Source: a virus
Virus record (IMG/VR): IMGVR_UViG_3300028393_000115
Span: 1-44,149 of that record
Reading direction: 5' to 3' (one strand)
Length of the DNA: 44,149 nucleotides
The notes below the pieces were generated by a model, which was given only the letters and a program-made list of their open reading frames with translations, was not told the origin of the DNA and did not search any database. The translations under genes were made by a program, and so were the position numbers. Positions 40,515 through 44,149 of this stretch are shown piece after piece; positions within the stretch are counted from its first letter, which is position 1; each line of letters starts with the position of its first letter.

Positions 40515-41309
40515 TCATTTGAGATGCAACGGACCATTTTCAAGGCTTTCTCTTGTCGCTATAACACTATAGCAGTCAAAGCCCCACCCTTCAAGATTCT
40601 TTTCGCCCATCCAAGCATAGCCGTTTATGCCCCATCTATTTCCCCACGAATTCGGAAAGAGGAAATACCACTTCCCATTAACCCGCTTCATTCCAAGGCC
40701 ACCGCAACCGGCATGATTGTGTTCTCCACTGATATTAGACGGACAACCGTTCTTATCCAGTGAATTGAATCCCGTATTGACCGGCATCGAGAAATTGAAA
40801 GGTTGTCGCAATTGTGCCGATATGCACAAGTCTCTGAAACTTGTCAGAGTGTGACCTATTTCGATCCGGTGTTTTGTGGCTTCGATTGTCGCGACCGGCT
40901 TGATTTGTGACGGGTTGATTGTACCGTAGGGTACGCTGGCATCGTTGCAAACGCCCTTTGATTCAAGGAATTGCAAAGCGTCCGCAATGCTTGCGCCAGT
41001 GTCCCATCCTCGACATAGGTTCGCGTAAATAAACCATGCGGATAGGTCTAGGTGTGGTAGGCCCGAAATCCATCTCGCCACCTCTAGGCTGGTTGCCGCC
41101 GCATGCCCGTCACATGCGTTATACTGGCCTTGATCCTTAATTTTGACCGGGAAACTGGGATCTTTTGTATAGTCGAATTCCCGCCATTCCGATTCGGGAA
41201 TGTCAGGCAATGGCTGGCTGGAGCCCAGTTTGAGGCTGATCGACGGCGGTTTGTTGCCCATGCCCCGCCACTGGTCGCCAAGAACGGGCCAGAGTTGGTT
41301 TTCGATCAT
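40515..41309 (-). CDS. Papain-like (C1) cysteine peptidase, 264 aa
   Basis: Catalytic order is that of C1 peptidases: oxyanion Gln60 and Cys66 in DQGQYNACDGHAAATSLE, His199 in EHNHAGCGG, and Asn220 in FPNSWGNRWGINGYAW. The fold core lacks a propeptide and signal peptide. It starts at the ATGA junction with the PAPS-reductase-like gene and stands in the lysis-like cassette near holin candidates. It may cleave cell-surface or virion proteins, or replace a classical endolysin; both are inference. Confidence 0.85.
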   Translation of the reverse strand: MIENQLWPVLGDQWRGMGNKPPSISLKLGSSQPLPDIPESEWREFDYTKDPSFPVKIKDQGQYNACDGHAAATSLEVARWISGLPHLDLSAWFIYANLCRGWDTGASIADALQFLESKGVCNDASVPYGTINPSQIKPVATIEATKHRIEIGHTLTSFRDLCISAQLRQPFNFSMPVNTGFNSLDKNGCPSNISGEHNHAGCGGLGMKRVNGKWYFLFPNSWGNRWGINGYAWMGEKNLEGWGFDCYSVIATRESLENGPLHLK

Positions 41310-42076
41310 TTTCCACACACGCAACTAAGTTCAAGTTGGTCATCATGGAATAAAGACGGTTGCTCTGTGTCATTGTCTACAAGAGTTTTCCACGAATACT
41401 GACGACCTAACCCTTTGATGGTTGTTAGGTTTTCTTTTGCTGCGTTCTCCATCGCAACGGCGCGTGCAAAAAGCGCAGGGTGTTTTTTTGACATTTCAAT
41501 TACTTCGTTCTTTCTATGGGCAGGACAAAAGAAACAGCATGACTTTTCTGGAACTCCTATTCCCTCGTTCTTGATGAGCAATTCGCAATGCTTTCTGTCT
41601 AGCTGCATCTCAATTAAAGGGTATCGTAGGTGGTATTTGCCTGGATAATCATCGCGGAATTTTTTAGCTCTAACTTGGTCTCGTATCCCGTTATCAAAAC
41701 CGATGCACTTGATGACTTTCTCTTTACCGCTCCAGCATTTGATCGCCGGTTCCCAGTTTTTTACCCACCTGTGAATCGGCTTGATCTTGTAATCGCCGGA
41801 ACATTGGTTGAAGCCGTAAGCTAGTGACGGTAACATCTTGCGTTCCAAACAGTATTCTTCAAGTGATTCCTCTTTTCTGACTTGAATGATCTTTGGATAT
41901 CCGTTTGAAACTAGCCAGTCAGATAGTGTTAAAACCGTTGCATAAGTCGAATCTTTTTCGCCGCCAGTGTCGGCAAAAATTACAGCATCAAAAGATTGTT
42001 CCATCTTGACCATTGCTATCACAAGTGCCGTGCTATTGACTCCACCACCGTAACTGATGATTGTTGGCTGGCTCAT
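41306..42076 (-). CDS. PAPS-reductase-like (PP-loop ATPase family) protein, 256 aa
   Basis: PP-loop SYGGGVNST (8-16) and ADTGGEKDSTYA; the C-terminal part holds KSCCFFCPAHR and SCVCGK cysteines, which could bind a metal or Fe-S cluster. This family includes PAPS reductases, DndC and phage proteins of unknown substrate. The ATG at 42076 has GGAGG upstream and overlaps the lipoprotein stop (ATGA); a 31-residue longer frame is rejected. It probably modifies a small molecule, nucleic acid or protein by adenylation; substrate unknown. Confidence 0.8.
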   Translation of the reverse strand: MSQPTIISYGGGVNSTALVIAMVKMEQSFDAVIFADTGGEKDSTYATVLTLSDWLVSNGYPKIIQVRKEESLEEYCLERKMLPSLAYGFNQCSGDYKIKPIHRWVKNWEPAIKCWSGKEKVIKCIGFDNGIRDQVRAKKFRDDYPGKYHLRYPLIEMQLDRKHCELLIKNEGIGVPEKSCCFFCPAHRKNEVIEMSKKHPALFARAVAMENAAKENLTTIKGLGRQYSWKTLVDNDTEQPSLFHDDQLELSCVCGK

Positions 42077-42555
42077 CGAATGGCCTCCGCAATCGCCACA
42101 ACGTCCGCCAGGGTGGTCGGTCGTATCGCCCTGACCAGTTTTCCGTTTGCGTCCTGAAGTATCACGCACGGCACGCCCACGCCCCGCACCGTCGCACGGT
42201 ATCCAAGCTGATCAAGGTCTTCCTCGGTCGAGACGTATGAGCGGATCTGGACACCCTTGGAGGCGAGCGCATCCCGCAAGCCTCTGTCGGTGCGCCAAAT
42301 GGCTTGTGAGATGTCGGACGGGTCAACGACCACAACAAACCACTTGACGCCACTGGCAAGCGTTTCTGGCGGTTTAACCGGCTCTACCGATGGCTCCACC
42401 GTTGGAGTCACGACCGGTACGACGGTTGGCGTCACGACCGGTGTAACGACCGGCACAATGGCTGGCGTCACGGCTGGCGTGCTACATCCGCAATTGACTG
42501 AGAACGTGCAGCCGGATAGACCGATCAGGAGTACAGCAAGCAGCCGGATTTTCAC
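42073..42555 (-). CDS. Lipoprotein with VTP repeats and thioredoxin-like domain, 160 aa
   Basis: Signal sequence with lipobox (RLLAVLLIGLSGC), then a spacer of repeated VTP/VTPT/VEP units (about residues 27-58), then a domain (WFVVVVDPSDISQAIW ... GVGVPCVILQDANGKLVRAI) with thioredoxin-like order but without a CxxC. It would be anchored in a membrane and face outward, a spanin-like arrangement, although the fold differs from known spanins. ATGA-coupled both sides. Confidence 0.75.
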   Translation of the reverse strand: MKIRLLAVLLIGLSGCTFSVNCGCSTPAVTPAIVPVVTPVVTPTVVPVVTPTVEPSVEPVKPPETLASGVKWFVVVVDPSDISQAIWRTDRGLRDALASKGVQIRSYVSTEEDLDQLGYRATVRGVGVPCVILQDANGKLVRAIRPTTLADVVAIAEAIR

Positions 42556-42845
42556 GGTTTGTGGCTTTCAAAGTGGACTTGCATGGCTTGCTTGTGGCTA
42601 TCCACGAGGCTCATCAATTCGTCTTCGCTAATCGTGCCTGGCTCGCCCGAATCGAGCGTATCGGCAATCTTGCGAAGCAGGGCTGGCAACACCTTGCGAA
42701 GGAGTGGTACAACGATCACACGTAGCACTGGCCAGAGTAGGGCAAACGCAATCGGGAACCCCACCGGCCCGCCTGTCAGTGGCGGGGGTGGCGATTCTTC
42801 ATGTTCCGAGGATTGCTCGGTAGTTTGGTTGTCACTCATTTGCAT
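42552..42845 (-). CDS. 97-aa single-pass membrane protein, holin/spanin candidate
   Basis: Acidic N-terminus (SSEHEESPPPPLTGGPVG), one long hydrophobic segment (FPIAFALLWPVLRVIVVPLL), basic RKVLPALLRKIAD, then a soluble tail. Coupled to the lipoprotein. Role in lysis is inferred from the cassette. Confidence 0.6.
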   Translation of the reverse strand: MQMSDNQTTEQSSEHEESPPPPLTGGPVGFPIAFALLWPVLRVIVVPLLRKVLPALLRKIADTLDSGEPGTISEDELMSLVDSHKQAMQVHFESHKP

Positions 42846-43057
42846 CCCCTAGAAGTGCAAGCTGAATAAGCAGCAAACTTCCGAACGTGATGAAACGGCC
42901 CAATTATGGGCAGCGGTCGCCACTTTGGCTGAGCGATTGCCAGAAACACAATCGGCTGAATCGGTTGCGTTTGTACGATGGTGTGCGTTGTTTGTGTTGC
43001 CGGTTGGCAAGCGGATTCGCGGCATTCGGCAGCGGTTGCAAAGAGGATTTCAAGCAT
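42836..43057 (-). CDS. 73-aa protein of the lysis cassette
   Basis: AAGGCAATCATC before the ATG. Overlaps the next gene by 10 bases. Pro/Thr/Gln-rich centre (THTIVQTQPIQPIVFLAIAQ). Not assigned; could be a small exported or membrane peptide. Confidence 0.5.
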   Translation of the reverse strand: MLEILFATAAECRESACQPATQTTHTIVQTQPIQPIVFLAIAQPKWRPLPIIGPFHHVRKFAAYSACTSRGCK

Positions 43058-43089
43058 GATGATTGCCTTATTTCAAGGAGTATGGAAGT

Positions 43090-43117
43090 ATGTTCCCGAA
43101 ACAGTTTTCGGGAACAT
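43090..43117. promoter_or_regulatory. Perfect 12-bp inverted repeat in a 69-bp gap
   Basis: ATGTTCCCGAAA-CAGT-TTTCGGGAACAT: 12-bp arms and a 4-base loop. No U-run on either side, so not a standard terminator; may be a processing/stability hairpin or protein-binding site. Confidence 0.7.
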
Positions 43118-43126
43118 CGGGGAACG

Positions 43127-43399
43127 CTATTCTGGCGTTGGGGATCGCCGCTCAAGTTCTTTGAGTTTTAACTCCCGTTCGAACGCCATTTTTTCACGCT
43201 TCAAGCGAATCGAGTAGACCGCTTGAATTACGCCCGCCGCCGTTGCGAGGATGGCTGGGATTGACCTGATTAATGCAATCACGACTGATTCCTCCGGTTG
43301 AACTGCGATATCCGCAATCGTCCAACCGGAATATACGATCCAGAGCGGGATCGTGAGAATAGAAAGATCAGAATCAGCCGGAATATCAGGCGTTTGCAT
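43127..43399 (-). CDS. 90-aa holin-like protein, two membrane segments
   Basis: ATG at 43399 with AAGGG upstream. Hydrophobic segments LTIPLWIVYSGWTIADIAV and ALIRSIPAILATAAGVIQAV, then a charged C-terminal helix (RLKREKMAFERELKLKELER). This is the typical holin plan. It overlaps the preceding holin-like gene stop. Confidence 0.65.
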   Translation of the reverse strand: MQTPDIPADSDLSILTIPLWIVYSGWTIADIAVQPEESVVIALIRSIPAILATAAGVIQAVYSIRLKREKMAFERELKLKELERRSPTPE

Positions 43400-43400
43400 C

Positions 43401-43616
43401 CTATTTCCCTTCAGGCGGATTGGCCCCGCTTGATAGGTAGCTTTGTAATTGAGCAATCACAACAGCAATGATTACGCCCGCCGGTGTTGCTGCCGACACG
43501 TATAGCGGCGCGTCAGTTGCAACCACGCCCAGAACAGCCACAAGGCCCGCTCCGATGGCTCTGATCGCTGTAGCGCGTGCCTGAGCACGGTTTATTTGTC
43601 CTATCCAGTTATTCAC
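43401..43616 (-). CDS. 71-aa holin-like protein
   Basis: GTG start, GTGA overlap with the nuclease stop. Basic N-terminal helix (INRAQARATAIRA), then two hydrophobic segments (IGAGLVAVLGVVATDA; ATPAGVIIAVVIAQLQSYL). With the next gene it may form a holin/antiholin pair. Confidence 0.65.
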   Translation of the reverse strand: MNNWIGQINRAQARATAIRAIGAGLVAVLGVVATDAPLYVSAATPAGVIIAVVIAQLQSYLSSGANPPEGK

Positions 43617-44146
43617 TTTGTCGCCTCCCTATTCTTCTTGCGGTATTCCCAAGGTGCAATAGTATTAGGATCGCTCCAGATACCTATCTTGGCTGCTTTG
43701 GCCTTGGCTTGTGCCGATTGCAATTCGGTATCGTGCTTGGCATATTGTTCGTACCAGTGTGCCATGCCCAATTCGACCATGGCCGTATTGATATCCACAC
43801 CATCGCATTTGATGCGGGCTACGGTACGGCCATAAGTCTTGGCATTTGTTTCGGTTATTACCGTCACCTTTTTGCCATAAATGAGTTGCGACAGTTTGGC
43901 ACGAGCGATAAAGCCGTATGGTTGCGTACCATTATTATACTTGGTTTCGACTCGTTTCCCATCAACGATTTTTGTGCTGACTTTGATTTCAGGACAGTCG
44001 ATACCATAAAGCCGGATTTCGATTTTATCGGGTTCGCCCGGAACTGTGACTTTGATTGTGTCGCCATCGTGTACATCGGTGACGGTGGCTTCGTAAGGCG
44101 GTGGTATGAACGCAAAAATCAGCGTTGCGAGGGTTGCAATGATCAT
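43613..44146 (-). CDS. Staphylococcal-nuclease-family secreted nuclease, 177 aa
   Basis: Signal-like N-terminus (MIIATLATLIFAFIPPPYE), then the SNase fold with its full active set: D29 in VHDGDTIKV, R45, D50 and E53 in IRLYGIDCPE, R107 in TYGRTVARI. Metal-dependent hydrolysis of DNA/RNA, probably outside the cytoplasm. It leads the lysis-like cassette, coupled to a holin-like gene. In the reversed circle it may be the same gene as the left-edge fragment. Confidence 0.92.
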   Translation of the reverse strand: MIIATLATLIFAFIPPPYEATVTDVHDGDTIKVTVPGEPDKIEIRLYGIDCPEIKVSTKIVDGKRVETKYNNGTQPYGFIARAKLSQLIYGKKVTVITETNAKTYGRTVARIKCDGVDINTAMVELGMAHWYEQYAKHDTELQSAQAKAKAAKIGIWSDPNTIAPWEYRKKNREATK

Positions 44147-44149
44147 ACG
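44019..44149. repeat. Right copy of imperfect terminal direct repeat
   Basis: Counterpart of bases 1-131 with 15 mismatches; both copies contain the first 42 codons of a nuclease gene. Confidence 0.85.

Noticed and set aside
40771-40784. Seventh copy of the GTCAATAC palindrome
   Set aside because: Lies inside the peptidase coding sequence with only one matching flank; the codons (PVNTG) explain the bases.
42360-42500. DNA minisatellite-type repeat
   Set aside because: The repeats follow codon periodicity of the VTP stalk of the lipoprotein, so they are explained by coding.

Overview
The window reads as an almost complete temperate tailed-phage genome with about 46% G+C by eye. Nearly every gene lies on the minus strand. 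The exception is a short plus-strand integration cassette at 21.5-23.2 kb. The best host guess is a member of the Planctomycetota. This rests mainly on the N-terminus and overall style of the tyrosine integrase, with supporting hints from a lipoprotein with a thioredoxin-like tail and the lack of a classical peptidoglycan-cutting endolysin. The host call is an inference.

Layout, read leftward along the minus strand. (1) The early/replication block runs from 21.3 kb down to 7.8 kb. It is a dense run of small genes, many joined by 4-base ATGA/GTGA overlaps. It includes a RecT/Bet-like annealing protein, a winged-helix replication protein, a CsrA homologue, three tandem DUF551 paralogues, a DUF3310 protein, a RuvC-like resolvase, a YqaJ-type exonuclease, SSB, a ribbon-helix-helix regulator and a DUF932 protein. 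(2) A consensus promoter at 7.65 kb starts the late block: a small terminase-like gene, a 60-aa gene, terminase large subunit, portal, a 49-aa gene, fibre and lectin-like proteins, then a nuclease gene cut by the left edge. (3) The right end, 44.1 to 23.9 kb, carries a complete paralogue or allele of that nuclease, holin-like membrane proteins, a lipoprotein, a PAPS-reductase-like protein, a papain-like peptidase, two very long disordered proteins, scaffold, major capsid protein, connectors, tail tube, tape measure and tail-tip proteins. If the two ends join, blocks 2 and 3 form one continuous late block of about 28 kb.

Integration: upstream of the integrase lies the 3' half of a tRNA-Arg (anticodon CCG) with no 5' half. 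This is the expected form of an attP core and predicts insertion into a host tRNA-Arg(CCG) gene. Because attP is internal and single, the sequence represents the phage form rather than an integrated prophage.

Regulation is the most unusual part. Six intergenic copies of a near-palindrome (CYRGTCAATACYRG) sit at or just after promoters or gene starts, resembling an operator or stoperator network. A second motif (GGATTAT-N5/6-CGGTAATA) precedes six small early genes. A promoter-plus-terminator pair at 23.69-23.91 kb frames an orphan RNA of about 190 nt with no ORF. Strong hairpins sit over the major capsid ribosome-binding site and directly before an early gene. No CI-type repressor was recognised.
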